DNA of 64,000 bases from Crossaster papposus (GCA_037893245.1 JBAIAA010000009.1:3224001-3288000); one strand, 5' to 3'. Positions 31,529 to 47,599 are shown, counted from the first letter of the stretch. Program-made: numbers and translations. The notes: generated from the letters alone by a model not told the origin.

Positions 31529-34500
31529 ATGCGTCAGGACACTTGCGGCATATGCCTATGTGGCACTACACGTGTACATACAAACACATCAGAAAACATG
31601 GCTGCGAATAAGGATATTTTTCTCAACATATATCTGAGCTGCGAGCCTCAACGTTGTTCGAGATTATAGAGACACTCACCAGCTCGACATCCGAGCCAAA
31701 ATATTGCCAAATTTCTCACTGGAAAAAACCTAAACTGAGAGACTCATGCGTCAGGATACTGGCGGCATAGGCCTATTTGGCAATACACGTGTACATACAT
31801 ACACATCAGAAAACATGGCTGCGAATGAGGATAATGTTCTCGACATATATCTGAGCTGCGAACCTCAACGTTGTTCGAGAATGAGGAAACACTCACCAGC
31901 TCGACATCTGAGCCAGAATATTGCCAAATTTCTCACTGGAAAAAACCTAAACTGAGAGACTCATGCGTCAGGATACTGGCGGCATAGGCCTATTTGGCAA
32001 TACACGTGTACATACATACACATCAGAAAACATGGCTGCGAATGAGGATAATGTTCTCGACATATATCTGAGCTGCGAACCTCAACGTTGTTCGAGAATG
32101 AGGAAACACTCACCAGCTCGACATCTGAGCCAGAATATTGCCAAATTTCTCACTGGAACAAACCTAAACTGAAAGACTCATGCGTCAGGACACTGGCGGC
32201 ATATGCCTATTTGGCAATACACGTGTACATACAAACACATCAGAAAACATGGCTGCGAATGAGGATATTTTTCTCGACATATATCTGAGCTGCGAGCCTC
32301 AACGTTGTTCAAGATTATAGAGACACTCACCAGCTCGACATCCGAGCCAAAATATTGCCAAATTTCTCACTGGAAAAAACCCAAACTGAGAGACTCATGC
32401 GTCAGTATACTGGCGGCATAGGCATATGTGGCAATACACGTGTACATACATACACATCAGAAAACATGGCTGCGAATGAGGATAATGTTCTCGAGATATA
32501 TCTGAGCTGCGAACCTCAGAGTTGTTCGAGAATGAGGAGACACTCACCAGCTTGACATCTGAGCCAAAATATTGACAAATTTCTCACTGGAACAATCCTA
32601 AACTGAGAGACTCATGCGTCAGGACACTGGCGGCATATGCATATGTGGCAATACACGTGTACATACAAACACATCAGAAAACATGGCTGCGAATGAGGAT
32701 AATGTTCTCAACATATATCTGAGCTGCGAACCTCAACGTTGTTCGAGAATGAGGAGACACTCACCAGCTCGAAATCTGAGCCAAAATATTGCCAAATTTC
32801 TCACTGGAACAAACCTAAACTGAGAGACTCATGCGTCAGGACACTGGCGGCATATGCCTATGTGGCAATACACGTGTACATACAAACACATCAGAAAACA
32901 TGGCTGCGAATGAGGATATTTTTCTCGACATATATCTGAGCTGCGAACCTCAACGTTGTTCGAGAATGAGGAAACACTCACCAGCTCGACATCTGAGCCA
33001 AAATATTGCCAAATTTCTCACTGGAACAAACCTAAACTGAGAGACTCATGCGTCAAGACACTGGCGGCATATGCCTATTTGGCAATACACGTGTACATAC
33101 AAACACATCAGAAAACATGGCTGCGAATGAGGATATTTGTCTCGACATATATCTGAGCTGCGAGCCTCAACGTTGTTCAAGATTATAGAGACACTCACCA
33201 GCTCGACATCCGAGCCAAAATATTGCCAAATTTCTCACTGGAACAAACCTAAACTGAGAGACTCATGCGTCAGGACACTGGCGGCATATGCCTATGTGGC
33301 ACTACACGTGTACATGCAAACACATCAGAAAACATGGCTGCGAATGAGGATATTTTTCTCGATATATATCTGAGCTGCGAGCCTCAACGTTGTTCGAGAA
33401 TGAAGAGACATTCACCACCTCCACATCTGAGCTAACATATCGCCAACATTCTCACCGGAAGAGACCAAAACTTTGAGACACATGCGTCAGGACACTGGCG
33501 GCATAGGCCTATGCGGCAATACACGTGTACACGCATAAACATAAAAAAACATGGCTGCGAATAGGGATAATTTTATGAACTTATATCTGAGCTGCGAACC
33601 TCAACGTTGTTCGAGAATGAAGAGACACTCACCAGCTCGACATCCGAGCCAAAATATTACCAAATTTCTCACTGGAAAAAACCCAAACTGAGAGACTCCT
33701 GCGTCAGGATACTGGCGGCATAGGCCTATTTGGCAATACACGTGTACATACATACACATCAGAAAACATGGCTGCGAATGAGGATAATGTTCTCAACATA
33801 TATCTGAGCTGCGAACCTCAACGTTGTTGGAGAATGAAGAGACACTAACCAGCTCGACATCTGAGCCAAAATATTGCCAAATTTCTCACTGGAACAAACC
33901 TAAACTGAGAGACTCATGCGTCAGGACACTGGCGGCATATGCCTATGTGGCACTACACGTGTACATGCAAACACATCAGAAAACATGGCTGCGAATGAGG
34001 ATATTTTTCTCGACATCTATCTGAGCTGCGAGACTCAACGTTGTTCGAGAATGAAGAGACACTCACAAGCTCGACATCCGAGCCAAAATATTGTAAAATT
34101 TCTCACTGGAAAAAAACCCAAACTGAGACTCATGCTTCTGGACACTGGTGACATGATAATGTTCTCGACATGTATCTGAGCTGCGAACCTCAACGTTGTT
34201 CGAGAATGAAGAGACACTCATCAGCTCGACATCTGAGCCAAAATATTGCCAAATTTTTCACTGGAACAAACCTAAACTGAGAGACTCATGCGTCAGGACA
34301 CTGGCGGCATATGCCTATGTGGCACTACACGTGTACATGCAAACACATCAGAAAACATGGCTGCGAATGAGGATATTTTTCTCGACATATATCTGAGCTG
34401 CGAGCCTCAACGTTGTTCGAGAATGAAGAGACACTCACAATCTCGACATCCGAGCCAAAATATTGCCAAATGTCTCACTGGAAAAAAAACCAAACTGTGA

Positions 34501-35687
34501 GACTCATGCGTCAGGATACTGGCGGCATAGGCCTATGTGGCAATACACGTGTACATACATACACATCAGAAAACATGGCTGCGAATGAGGATAATGTTCT
34601 CGACATATATCTGAGCTGCGAACCTCAACGTTGTTCGAGAATAAAGAGACACTCACCAGCTCAACATCTGAGCCAAAATATTGCCAATTTTTTTTCTGGA
34701 AAAACCCCAAACTGAGAGACTCATGCGTCAGGATACTGGCGGCATAGGCCTATGTGGCAATACACGTGTACATACATACACATCAGAAAACATGGCTGCA
34801 AATAAGGATAATGTTCTCGACATATATCTGAGCTGCGAACCTCAACGTTGTTCGAGAATGAAGAGACACTCACCAGCTCGACATCTGAGCCAAAATATTG
34901 CCAAATATTTCACTGGAACAAACCTAAACTGAGAGACTCATGCGTCAGGACACTGGCGGCATATGCCTATGTGGCACTACACGTGTACATGCAAACACAT
35001 CAGAAAACATGGCTGCGAATGAGGATATTTTTCTCGACATATATCTGAGCTGCGAGCCTCAACGTTGTTCGAGAATGAAGAGACACTCACAATCTCGACA
35101 TCCGAGCCAAAATATTGCCAAATGTCTCACTGGAAAAAAAACCAAACTGTGAGACTCATGCTTCTGGACACTGGTGACATGATAATGTTGTCGACATATA
35201 TCTGAGCTGCGAACCTCAACCTTGTTCGAGAATGAAGAGACACTCACCAGCTCGACATCTGAGCCAAAATATTGCCAAATTTCTCACTGGAACAAACCTA
35301 AACTGAGAGACTCATGCGTCCGGACACTGGCGGCATATGCCTATGTGGCACTACACGTGTACATGCAAACACATCAGAAAACATGGCTGCGAATGAGGAT
35401 ATTTTTCTCGACATATATCTGAGCTGCGAGCCTCAACGTTGTTCGAGAATGAAGAGACACTCACAAGCTCGACATCCGAGCCAAAATATTGCCAAATTTC
35501 TCACTGGAAAAAAAACCAAACTGTGAGACTCATGCTTCTGGACACTGGTGACATGATAATGTTCTCGACATGTATCTGAGCTGCGAACCTCAACGTTGTT
35601 CGAGAATGAAGAGACACTCACCAGCTCGACATCCGAGCCAAAATATTACCAAATTTCTCACTGGAAAAAACCCAAACTGAGAGACTC
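31529..35687. repeat. 4.16-kb higher-order unit, copy 2
   Basis: Directly follows copy 1 and repeats it with almost complete identity over about 19 monomer equivalents, including the 157-bp short monomers, the TTTTTTTTCTGG variant and the GAATAGGGATAATT variant. It lacks the extra 434-bp dimer of copy 1. Divergence begins at about 35698 (GGATACTGG against GGACACTTG). Confidence 0.9.
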
Positions 35688-36189
35688 ATGCGTCAGGATA
35701 CTGGCGGCATAGGCCTATGTGGCAATACACGTGTACATACATACACATCAGAAAACATGGCTGCGAATGAGGATAATGTTCTCGACATATATCTGAGCTG
35801 CGAACCTCAACGTTGTTCCAGAATGAAGAGACACTCACCAGCTCGACATTTGAGCCAAAATATTGCCAAATTTCTCACTGGAACAAACCTAAACTGAGAG
35901 ACTCATGCGTCAGGACACTGGCGGTAATGCCTATGTGGCAATACACGTGTACATACAAACACATCAGAAAACATGGCTGCGAATGAGGATATTTTTCTCG
36001 ACATATATCTGAGCTGCGAGCCTCAACGTTGTTCGAGAATGAAGAGACACTCACCAGCTCGACATCCGAGCCAAAATATTGCCAAATTTCCCACTGGAAC
36101 AAACCTAAACTGAGAGACTCATGCGTCAGGACACTGGCGGCATATGCCTATGTGGCAATACACGTGTACACTCATAAACATAAGAAAAC

Positions 36190-37400
36190 ATGGCTGCGAA
36201 TGAGGATATTTGTCTCGACATATATCTGAGCTGCGAGCCTCAACGTTGTTCGAGAATGAAGAGACACTCACCAGCTCGACATCCGAGCCAAAATATTGCA
36301 AAATTTCTCACTGGAACAAACCTAAACTGAGAGACTCATGCGTCAGGACACTGGCGGCATATGCCTATGTGGCACTACACGTGTACATGCAAACACATCA
36401 GAAAACATGGCTGCGAATGAGGATATTTTTCTCGATATATATCTGAGCTGCGAGCCTCAACGTTGTTCGAGAATGAAGAGACATTCACCACCTCCACATC
36501 TGAGCTAACATATCGCCAACATTCTCACCGGAAGAGACCAAAACTTTGAGACACATGCGTCAGGACACTGGCGGCATAGGCCTATGCGGCAATACACGTG
36601 TACACGCATAAACATAAAAAAACATGGCTGCGAATAGGGATAATTTTATGAACTTATATCTGAGCTGCGAACCTCAACGTTGTTCGAGAATGAAGAGACA
36701 CTCACCAGCTCGACATCCGAGCCAAAATATTACCAAATTTCTCACTGGAAAAAACCCAAACTGAGAGACTCCTGCGTCAGGATACTGGCGGCATAGGCCT
36801 ATTTGGCAATACACGTGTACATACATACACATCAGAAAACATGGCTGCGAATGAGGATAATGTTCTCGACATATATCTGAGCTGCGAACCTCAACGTTGT
36901 TGGAGAATGAAGAGACACTAACCAGCTCGACATCTGAGCCAAAATATTGCCAAATTTCTCACTGGAACAAACCTAAACTGAGAGACTCATGCGTCAGGAC
37001 ACTGGCGGCATATGCCTATGTGGCACTACACGTGTACATGCAAACACATCAGAAAACATGGCTGCGAATGAGGATATTTTTCTCGACATATATCTGAGCT
37101 GCGAGAGTCAACGTTGTTCGAGAATGAAGAGACACTCACAAGCTCGACATCCGAGCCAAAATATTGCCAAATTTCTCACTGGAAAAAAAACCAAACTGTG
37201 AGACTCATGCTTCTGGACACTGGTGACATGATAATGTTCTCGACATGTATCTGAGCTGCGAACCTCAACGTTGTTCGAGAATGAAGAGACACTCATCAGC
37301 TCGACATCTGAGTCAAAATATTGCCAAATTTTTCACTGGATCAAACCTAAACTGGGAGACTCATGCGTCAGGACACTGGCGGCATATGCCTATGTGGCAC
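36190..37400. repeat. Partial, more diverged third copy of part of the 4.16-kb unit
   Basis: The stretch matches about 33117-34325 at an offset of 3073, rising to 3075 near its end after small indels. It shares the GAATAGGGATAATT monomer (about 36630), the GAGACACTAACCAGC monomer (about 36910) and a short 157-bp monomer, with more substitutions than copies 1 and 2 show to each other. Confidence 0.75.
37114..37270. repeat. 157-bp short monomer class (representative; 15 copies in window)
   Basis: Here the monomer goes from GACTCATGCTTCTGGACACTG through GTGACATGATAATGTTC, missing 60 bp that normally hold the AGGCCT/CATATG palindrome, TACACGTGTA and AAACATGGCTGCG. The same junction appears near 21864, 29985, 31018, 31388, 34145, 35175, 35545, 37222, 38677, 39920, 42247, 43925, 46037, 60547 and 61356. 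One deletion founder amplified with its neighbours explains the shared junction. Confidence 0.9.
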
Positions 37401-40400
37401 TACACGTGTACATACAAACACATCAGAAAACATGGCTGCGAATGAGGATAATGTTCTCGACATATATCTGAGCTGCGAGCCTCAACGTTGTTCGAGAATG
37501 AAGAGACATTCACCACCTCCACATCTGAGCTAACATATCGCCAAAATTCTCACCGGAAGAGACCAAAACTTTGAGACACATGCGTCAGGACACTGGCAGC
37601 ATAGGCCTATGCGGCAATACACGTGTACACGCATAAACATAAGAAAACATGGCTGCGAATGAGGATAATTTTATGAACTTATATCTGAGCTGCTAACCTC
37701 AACGTTGTTTGAGAATGAAGAGACACTCACCAGCTCGACATCCGAGCCAAAATATTACCAAATTTCTCACTGGAAAAAACCCAAACTGAGAGACTCATGC
37801 GTCAGGATACTGGCGGCATATGCCTATGTGGCATTACACGTGTACATACAAACACATCAGAAAACATGGCTGCGAATGAGGATATTTTTCTCGACATATA
37901 TCTGAGCTGCGAGCCTCAAGGTTGTTCGAGAATGAAGAGACACTCACCAGCTCGACATCCGAGCCAAAATATTGCCAAATTTCTCACTGGAAAACACCCA
38001 AACTGAGTGAATCATGCGTCAGGATACTGGCGGCATAGGCCTATGTGGCAATACACGTGTACATACATACGCATCAGAAAACATGGCTGCGAATGAGGAT
38101 AATGTTCTCGACATATATCTGAGCTGCGAACCTCAACGTTGTTCGAGAATGGAAAGACACTCACCAGCTCGACATCCGAGCCAAAATATTGCCAAATTTC
38201 CCACTGGAACAAACCTAAACTGAGAGACTCATGCGTCAGGACACTGCCGGCATATGCCTATGTGGCACTACACGTGTACATGCAAACACATCAGAAAACA
38301 TGGCTGCGAATGAGGATATTTTTCTCGACATATATCTGAGCTGCGAGCCTCAACGTTGTTCGAGAATGAAGAGACACTCACAAGCTCGACATCTGAGCCA
38401 AAATATTGCCAAATTTTTGGAACAAACCTAAACTGAGAGACTCATGCGTCAGGACACTGGCGGCATATGCCTATGTGGCACTACACGTGTACATGCAAAC
38501 ACATCAGAAAACATGGCTGCGAATGAGGATATTTTTCTCGACATATGTCTGAGCTGCGAGCCTCAACGTTGTTCGAGAATGAAGAGACACTCACAAGCTC
38601 GACATCCGAGCCAAAATATTGCCAAATTTCTCACTGGAAAAAAAAACAAAACTGTGAGACTCATGCTTCTGGACACTGGTGACATGATAATGTTCTCGAC
38701 ATGTATCTGAGCTGCGAACCTCAACGTTGTTCGAGAATGAAGAGACATTCACCACCTCCACATCTGAGCTAACATATCGCCAAAATCTCACCGGAAGAGA
38801 CCAAAACTTTGAGACACATGCGTCAGGACACTGGCAGCATAGGCCTATGCGGCAATACACGTGTACACGCATAAACATAAGAAAACATGGCTGCGAATGA
38901 GGATAATTTTATGAACTTATATCTGAGCTGCGAACCTCAACGTTGTTTGAGAATGAAGAGACACTCACCAGCTCGACATCCGAGCCAAAATATTACCAAA
39001 TTTCTCACTGGAAAAAACCTAAACTGAGAGACTCATGCGTCAGGACACTGGCGGCATATGCCTATGTGGCACTACACGTGTACATGCAAACACATCAGAA
39101 AACATGGCTGCGAATGAGGATATTTTTCTCGACATATATCTGAGCTGCGAGCCTCAACGTTGTTCGAGAATGAAGAGACACTCACAAGCTCGACATCTGA
39201 GCCAAAATATTGCCAAATTTTTCACTGGAACAAACCTAAACTGAGAGACTCATGCGTCAGGACACTGGCGGCATATGCCTATGTGGCACTACACGTGTAC
39301 ATGCAAACACATCAGAAAACATGTCTGCGAATGAGGATATTTTTCTCGACATATATCTGAGCTGCGAGCCTCAACGTTGTTCGAGAATGAAGAGACACTC
39401 ACCAGCTCGACATCCGAGCCAAAATATTGCCAAATTTCTCACTGGAAAAAACCCAAACTGGGAGACTCATGCGTCAGGATACTGGCGGCATAGGCCTATG
39501 TGGCAATACACGTGTACATACATACACATCAGAAAACATGGCTGCAAATAAGGATAATGTTCTCGACATATATCTGAGCTGCGAACCTCAAGGTTGTTCG
39601 AGAATGAAGAGACACTCACCAGCTCGACATCTGAGCCAAAATATTGCCAAATTTTTCACTGGAACAAACCTAAACTGAGAGACTCATGCGTCGGGACACT
39701 GGCGGCATATGCCTATGTGGCACTACACGTGTACATGCAAACACATCAGAAAACATGGCTGCGAATGAGGATATTTTTCTCGACATATATCTGAGCTGCG
39801 AGCCTCAACGTTGTTCGAGAATGAAGAGACACTCACAATCTCGACATCCGAGCCAAAATATTGCCAAATGTCTCACTGGAAAAAAAAACCAAACTGTGAG
39901 ACTCATGCTTCTGGACACTGGTGACATGATAATGTTGTCGACATGTATCTGAGCTGCGAACCTCAACCTTGTTCGAGAATGAAGAGACACTCACCAGCTC
40001 GACATCTGAGCCAAAATATTGCCAAATTTCTCACTGGAACAAACCTAAACTGAGAGACTCATGCGTCAGGACACTGGCGGCATATGCCTATGTGGCACTA
40101 CACGTGTACATACAAACACATCAGAAAACATGGCGGCGAATGAGGATATTTTTCTCGACATATATCTGAGCTGCGAGCCTTAACGTTGTTCGAGATTATA
40201 GAGACACTCACCAGCTCGACATCCGAGCCACAATATTGCCAAATTTCTCACTGGAACAAACCTAGACTGAGAGACTCATGCGTCAGGACACTGGCGGCAT
40301 ATGCCTATGTGGCAATACACGTGTACATACAAACACATCAGAAAACATGCCTGCGAATGAGGATATTTTTCTCGACATATATCTGAGCTGCGAACCTCAA

Positions 40401-42559
40401 CGTTGTTGGAGAATGAAGAGACATTCACCACCTCCACATCTGAGCTAACATATCGCCAAAATTTCCACCAGAAGAAACCAAAACTTTAAGACACATGCGT
40501 CAGGACACTGGCGGCATAGGCCTATGCGGCAATACACGTGTACACGCATAAACATAAGAAAACATGGCTGCGAATGAGGATAATTTTATGAACTTATATC
40601 TGAGCTGCGAACCTCAACGTTGTTCGAGAATGAAGAGACACTCACCAGCTCGACATCTGACCCAAAATATTACCAAATTTCTCACTGGAAAAAAACAAAA
40701 CTGAGAGACTCATGCGTCAGGACACTGGCGGCATATGCATATGTGGCACTACACGTGTACATACATACACATCAGAAAACATGGCTGCGAATGAGGATAA
40801 TGTTTTCGACATATATCTGAGCTGCGAGCCTCAACGTTGTTCGAGAATGAAGAAACACTCACCAGCTCGACATCCGAGCCAAAATATTGCCAGATTTCTC
40901 ACTGGAAAAACAAACAAACTGAGAGGCTCATGCGTCAGTATACTGGCGGCATAGGCCTATGTGGCAATACACGTGTACATACATACACATCAGAAAACAT
41001 GGCTGCGAATGAGGATAATGTTCTCGACATATATCTGAGCTGCGAACCTCAACGTTGTTCGAGAATAAAAAGACATTCACCACCTCCACATCTGAGCTAA
41101 CACATCGCCAACATTCTCACCGGAAGAGACCAACACTTTGAGACTCATGCGTCAGGACACTGGCGGCATAGGCCTATGCGGCAATACACGTGTACACGCA
41201 TCAACATAAGAAAACATGGCTGCGAATGAGGATAATTTTATGAACTTATATCTGAGCTGCGAACCTCAACGTTGTTCGAGAATGAAGAGACACTCACCAG
41301 CTCGACATCCGAGCCAAAATATTGCCAGATTTCTCACTGGAAAAACAAACAAACTGAGAGGCTCATGCGTCAGTATACTGGCGGCATAGGCCTATGTGGC
41401 AATACACGTGTACATACATACACATCAGAAAACATGGCTGCGAATGAGGATAATGTTCACCACATATATCTGAGCTGCGAACCTCAACGTTGTTCGAGAA
41501 TTAAAAGACATTCACCACCTCCACATCTGAGCTAACACATCGCCAAAATTCTCACCGGAAGAGACCAACACTTTGAGACTCATGCGTCAGTATACTGGCG
41601 GCATAGGCCTATGTGGCACTACACGTGTACATACATACACATAAGAAAACATGGCTGCGAATGAGGATAATGTTCTCGACTTATATCTGAGCTGCGAACC
41701 TCAACGTTGTTCGAGAATGAAGAGACATTCACCACCTCCACATCTGAGCTAACATATCGCCAAAATTCTCACCGGAAGAGACTAAAACTTTAAGACACAT
41801 GCGTCAGGACACTGGCGGCATAGGCCTATGCGGCAATAGACGTGTACACGCATAAACATAAGAAAACATGGCTGCGAATGAGGATAATTTTATGAACTTA
41901 TATCTGAGCTGCGAACCTCAACGTTGTTCGAGAATGAAGAGACACTCACCAGCTCGACATCCGAGCCAAAATATTACCAAATTTCTCACTGGAAAAAAAC
42001 CAAACTGAGAGACTCATGCGTCAGGATACTGGCGGCATAGGCCTATGTGGCAATACACGTGTACATACATACACATCAGAAAACATGGCTGCGAATGAGG
42101 ATAATGTTCTCGACATATATCTGAGCTGCGAACCTCAACGTTGTTCGAGAATGAAGAGACACTCACCAGCTCGACATCTGAGCCAAAATATTGCCAAATT
42201 TTTCACTGGAAAAAAACCAAACTGTGAGACTCATGCTTCTGGACACTGGTGACATGATAATGTTCTCGGCATGTATCTGAGCTGCGAACCTCAACGTTGT
42301 TCGAGAATGAAGAGACACTCACCAGCTCGACATCCGAGCCAAAATATTGCCAAATTTCTCACTGGAACAAACCTAAACTGAGAGACTCATGCGTCAGGAC
42401 ACTGGCGACATATGCCTATGTGGCACTACACGTGTACATGCAAACACATCAGAAAACATGGCTGCGAATGAGGATATTTTTCTCGACATATATCTGAGCT
42501 GCGAGCCTCAACGTTGTTCGAGAATGAAGAAACACTCACCAGCTCGACATCCGACCAAA

Positions 42560-45500
42560 ATATTGCCAGATTTCTCACTGGAAAAACAAACAAACTGAGA
42601 GGCTCATGCGTCAGTATACTGGCGGCATAGGCCTATGTGGCAATACACGTGTACATACATACACATCAGAAAACATGGCTGCGAATGAGGATAATGTTCT
42701 CGACATATATCTGAGCTGCGAACCTCAACGTTGTTCGAGAATTAAAAGACATTCACCACCTCCACATCTGAGCTAACACATCGCCAACATTCTCACCGGA
42801 AGAGACCAAAACTTTGAGACTCATGCGTCAGGACAATGGCGGCATAGGCCTATGCGGCAATACACGGGTACATACATACTCATAATAAAACATGGCTGCG
42901 AATGATGATAATTTAATGAACATATATCTGAGCTGCTAACCTCAACGTTGTTCGAGAATGAAGAGACATTCACCACCTCCACATCTGAGCTAACATATCG
43001 CCAAAATTCTCACCGGAAGAGACCAAAACTTTGAGACTCATGCGTCAGGACAATGGCGGCATATGCCTATGTGGCGATACACATGTACATACATACACAT
43101 CAGAAAACATGGCTGCGAATGAGGATAATTCCTTCGACTTATATTTGAACTGCGAGCCTCAACGCTGTTCGAGAATGAGGAGACACTCGCCAGCCTGACA
43201 TCTGAGCAAAAATATTGCCAAATTTCTCACTGGAAAAAATAACAAACTGAGAGACTCATGCGTCAGGATACTGGCGGCATAGGCCTATGTGGCAATACAC
43301 GTGTACATACATACACATCAGAAAACATGGCTGCGAATGAGGATAATGTTCTCGACATATATCTGAGCTGCGAACCTCAACGTTGTTGGAGAATGAAGAA
43401 ACATTCACCACCTCCACATCTGAGCTAACATATCGCCAAAATTCTCACCGGAAGAGACCAAAACTTTAAGACACATGCGTCAGGACACTGGCGGCATAGG
43501 GCTATGCGGCAATACACGTGTACACGCATAAACATAAGAAAACATGGCTGCGAATGAGGATAATTTTATGAACTGATATCTGAGCTGCGAACCTCAACGT
43601 TGTTCGAGAATGAAGAGACACTCACCAGCTCAACATCCGAGCCAAAATATTACCAAATGTCTCACTGGAAAAAAACCAAACTGAGAGACTCATGCGTCAG
43701 GATACTGGCGGCATAGGCCTATGTGGCAATACACGTGTACATACATACACATCAGAAAACATGGCTGCGAATGAGGATAATGTTCTCGACATATATCTGA
43801 GCTGCGAACCTCAACGTTGTTCGAGAATGAAGAGACACTCACCAGCTCGACATCTGAGCCAAAATATTGCCAAATTTTTCACTGGAAAAAAAAACAAACT
43901 GTGAGACTCATGCTTCTGGACACTGGTGACATGATAATGTTCTCGGCATGTATCTGAGCTGCGAACCTCAACGTTGTTCGAGAATGAAGAGACACTCACC
44001 AGCTCGACATCCGAGCCAAAATATTGCCAAATTTCTCACTGGAACAAACCTAAACTGAGAGACTCATGCGTCAGGACACTGGCGGCATATGCCTATGTGG
44101 CACTACACGTGTACATGCAAACACATCAGAAAACATGGCTGCGAATGAGGATATTTTTCTCGACATATATCTGAGCTGCGAGCCTCAACGTTGTTCGAGA
44201 ATGAAGAAACACTCACCAGCTCGACATCCGAGCCAAAATATTGCCAGATTTCTCACTGGAAAAACAAACAAACTGAGAGGCTCATGCGTCAGTATACTGG
44301 CGGCATAGGCCTATGTGGCAATACACGTGTACATACATACACATCAGAAAACATGGCTGCGAATGAGGATAATGTTCTCGACATATATCTGAGCTGCGAA
44401 CCTCAACGTTGTTCGAGAATGAAAAGACATTCACCACCTCCACATCTGAGCTAACACATCGCCAACATTCTCACCGGAAGAGACCAACACTTTGAGACTC
44501 ATGCGTCAGGACACTGGCGGCATAGGCCTATGCGGCAATACACGTGTACACGCATCAACATAAGAAAACATGGCTGCGAATGAGGATAATTTTATGAACT
44601 TATATCTGAGCTGCGAACCTCAACGTTGTTCGAGAATGAAGAGACACTCACCAGCTCGACATCCGAGCCAAACTATTGCCAGATTTCTCACTGGAAAAAC
44701 AAACAAACTGAGAGGCTCATGCGTCAGTATACTGGCGGCATAGGCCTATGTGGCAATACACGTGTACATACATACACATCAGAAAACATGGCTGCGAATG
44801 AGGATAATGTTCTCGACATATATCTGAGCTGCGAACCTCAACGTTGTTCGAGAATTAAAAGACATTCACCACCTCCACATCTGAGCTAACACATCGCCAA
44901 CATTCTCACCGGAAGAGACCAAAACTTTGAGACTCATGCGTCAGGACACTGGCGGCATAGGCCTATGCGGCAATACACGGGTACATACATACTCATAATA
45001 AAACATGGCTGCGAATGATGATAATTTAATGAACATATATCTGAGCTGCTAACCTCAACGTTGTTCGAGAATGAAGAGACATTCACCACCTCCACATCTG
45101 AGCTAACATATCGCCAAAATTCTCACCGGAAGAGACCAAAACTTTGAGACTCATGCGTCAGGACAATGGCGGCATATGCCTATGTGGCGATACACATGTA
45201 CATACATACACATCAGAAAACATGGCTGCGAATGAGGATAATTCCTTCGACTTATATTTGAACTGCGAGCCTCAACGCTGTTCGAGAATGAGGAGACACT
45301 CGCCAGCCTGACATCTGAGCAAAAATATTGCCAAATTTCTCACTGGAAAAAATAACAAACTGAGAGACTCATGCGTCAGGATACTGGCGGCATAGGCCTA
45401 TGTGGCAATACACGTGTACATACATACACATCAGAAAACATGGCTGCGAATGAGGATAATGTTCTCGACATATATCTGAGCTGCGAACCTCAACGTTGTT

Positions 45501-46785
45501 GGAGAATGAAGAAACATTCACCACCTCCACATCTGAGCTAACATATCGCCAAAATTCTCACCGGAAGAGACCAAAACTTTAAGACACATGCGTCAGGACA
45601 CTGGCGGCATAGGGCTATGCGGCAATACACGTGTACACGCATAAACATAAGAAAACATGGCTGCGAATGAGGATACTTTTATGAACTGATATCTGAGCTG
45701 CGAACCTCAACGTTGTTCGAGAATGAAGAGACACTCACCAGCTCGACATCCGAGCCAAAATATTACCAAATGTCTCACTGGAAAAAAACCAAACTGAGAG
45801 ACTCATGCGTCAGGATACTGGCGGCATAGGCCTATGTGGCAATACACGTGTACATACATACACATCAGAAAACATGGCTGCGAATGAGGATAATGTTCTC
45901 GACATATATCTGAGCTGCGAACCTCAACGTTGTTCGAGAATGAAGAGACACTCACCAGCTCGACATCTGAGCCAAAATATTGCCAAATTTTTCACTGGAA
46001 AAAAAACCAAACTGTGAGACTCATGCTTCTGGACACTGGTGACATGATAATGTTCTCGGCATGTATCTGAGCTGCGAACCTCAACGTTGTTCGAGAATGA
46101 AGAGACACTCACCAGCTCGACATCCGAGCCAAAATATTGCCAAATTTCTCACTGGAACAAACCTAAACTGAGAGACTCATGCGTCAGGACACTGGCGGCA
46201 TATGCCTATGTGGCACTACACGTGTACATGCAAACACATCAGAAAACATGGCTGCGAATGAGGATATTTTTCTCGACATATATCTGAGCTGCGAGCCTCA
46301 ACGTTGTTCGAGAATGAAGAAACACTCACCAGCTCGACATCCGAGCCAAAATATTGCCAGATTTCTCACTGGAAAAACAAACAAACTGAGAGGCTCATGC
46401 GTCAGTATACTGGCGGCATAGGCCTATGTGGCAATACACGTGTACATACATACACATCAGAAAACATGGCTGCGAATGAGGATAATGTTCTCGACATATA
46501 TCTGAGCTGCGAACCTCAACGTTGTTCGAGAATGAAAAGACATTCACCACCTCCACATCTGAGCTAACACATCGCCAACATTCTCACCGGAAGAGACCAA
46601 CACTTTGAGACTCATGCGTCAGGACACTGGCGGCATAGGCCTATGCGGCAATACACGTGTACACGCATCAACATAAGAAAACATGGCTGCGAATGAGGAT
46701 AATTTTATGAACTTATATCTGAGCTGCGAACCTCAACGTTGTTCGAGAATGAAGAGACACTCACCAGCTCGACATCCGAGCCAAA
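42560..46785. repeat. 2113-bp tandem duplication
   Basis: About 42560-44672 and 44673-46785 match at an offset of 2113. Both carry the CATAATAAAACATGG / GATGATAATTTAATG monomer (42881 and 44994), the TTCCTTCGACTTATATTTG monomer and the GGGCTATGCGG variant. Parts of 41272-41700 also recur at about 46739-47167, so the block belongs to a larger nested pattern. Edges are approximate. Confidence 0.85.
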
Positions 46786-47599
46786 CTATTGCCAGATTTC
46801 TCACTGGAAAAACAAACAAACTGAGAGGCTCATGCGTCAGTATACTGGCGGCATAGGCCTATGTGGCAATACACGTGTACATACATACACATCAGAAAAC
46901 ATGGCTGCGAATGAGGATAATGTTCACCACATATATCTGAGCTGCGAACCTCAACGTTGTTCGAGAATTAAAAGACATTCACCACCTCCACATCTGAGCT
47001 AACACATCGCCAAAATTCTCACCGGAAGAGACCAACACTTTGAGACTCATGCGTCAGTATACTGGCGGCATAGGCCTATGTGGCACTACACGTGTACATA
47101 CATACACATAAGAAAACATGGCTGCGAATGAGGATAATGTTCTCGACATATATCTGAGCTGCGAACCTCAACGTTGTTCGAGAATTAAAAGACATTCACC
47201 ACCTCCACATCTGAGCTAACACATCGCCAACATTCTCACCGGAAGAGACCAAAACTTTGAGACTCATGCGTCAGGACACTGGCGGCATAGGCCTATGCGG
47301 CAATACACGGGTACATACATACTCATAATAAAACATGGCTGCGAATGATGATAATTTAATGAACTTATATCTGAGCTGCGAACATCAACGTAGTAAGAGA
47401 ATGAAGAGACACTCGCCAGCTCAACATCTGAGCCAAAATATTGCCAAATTTCTCACTGGAAAAAATCAAAATTCTGAGACCCATGAGTCAGGACACTGGC
47501 GGCATAGGCCCATGAGGCAATACACGTGTACATACATACACATAAGAAAACATGGCTGCGAATGAGGATAATTTTCTCGACATATATCTGAGCTGCTAA

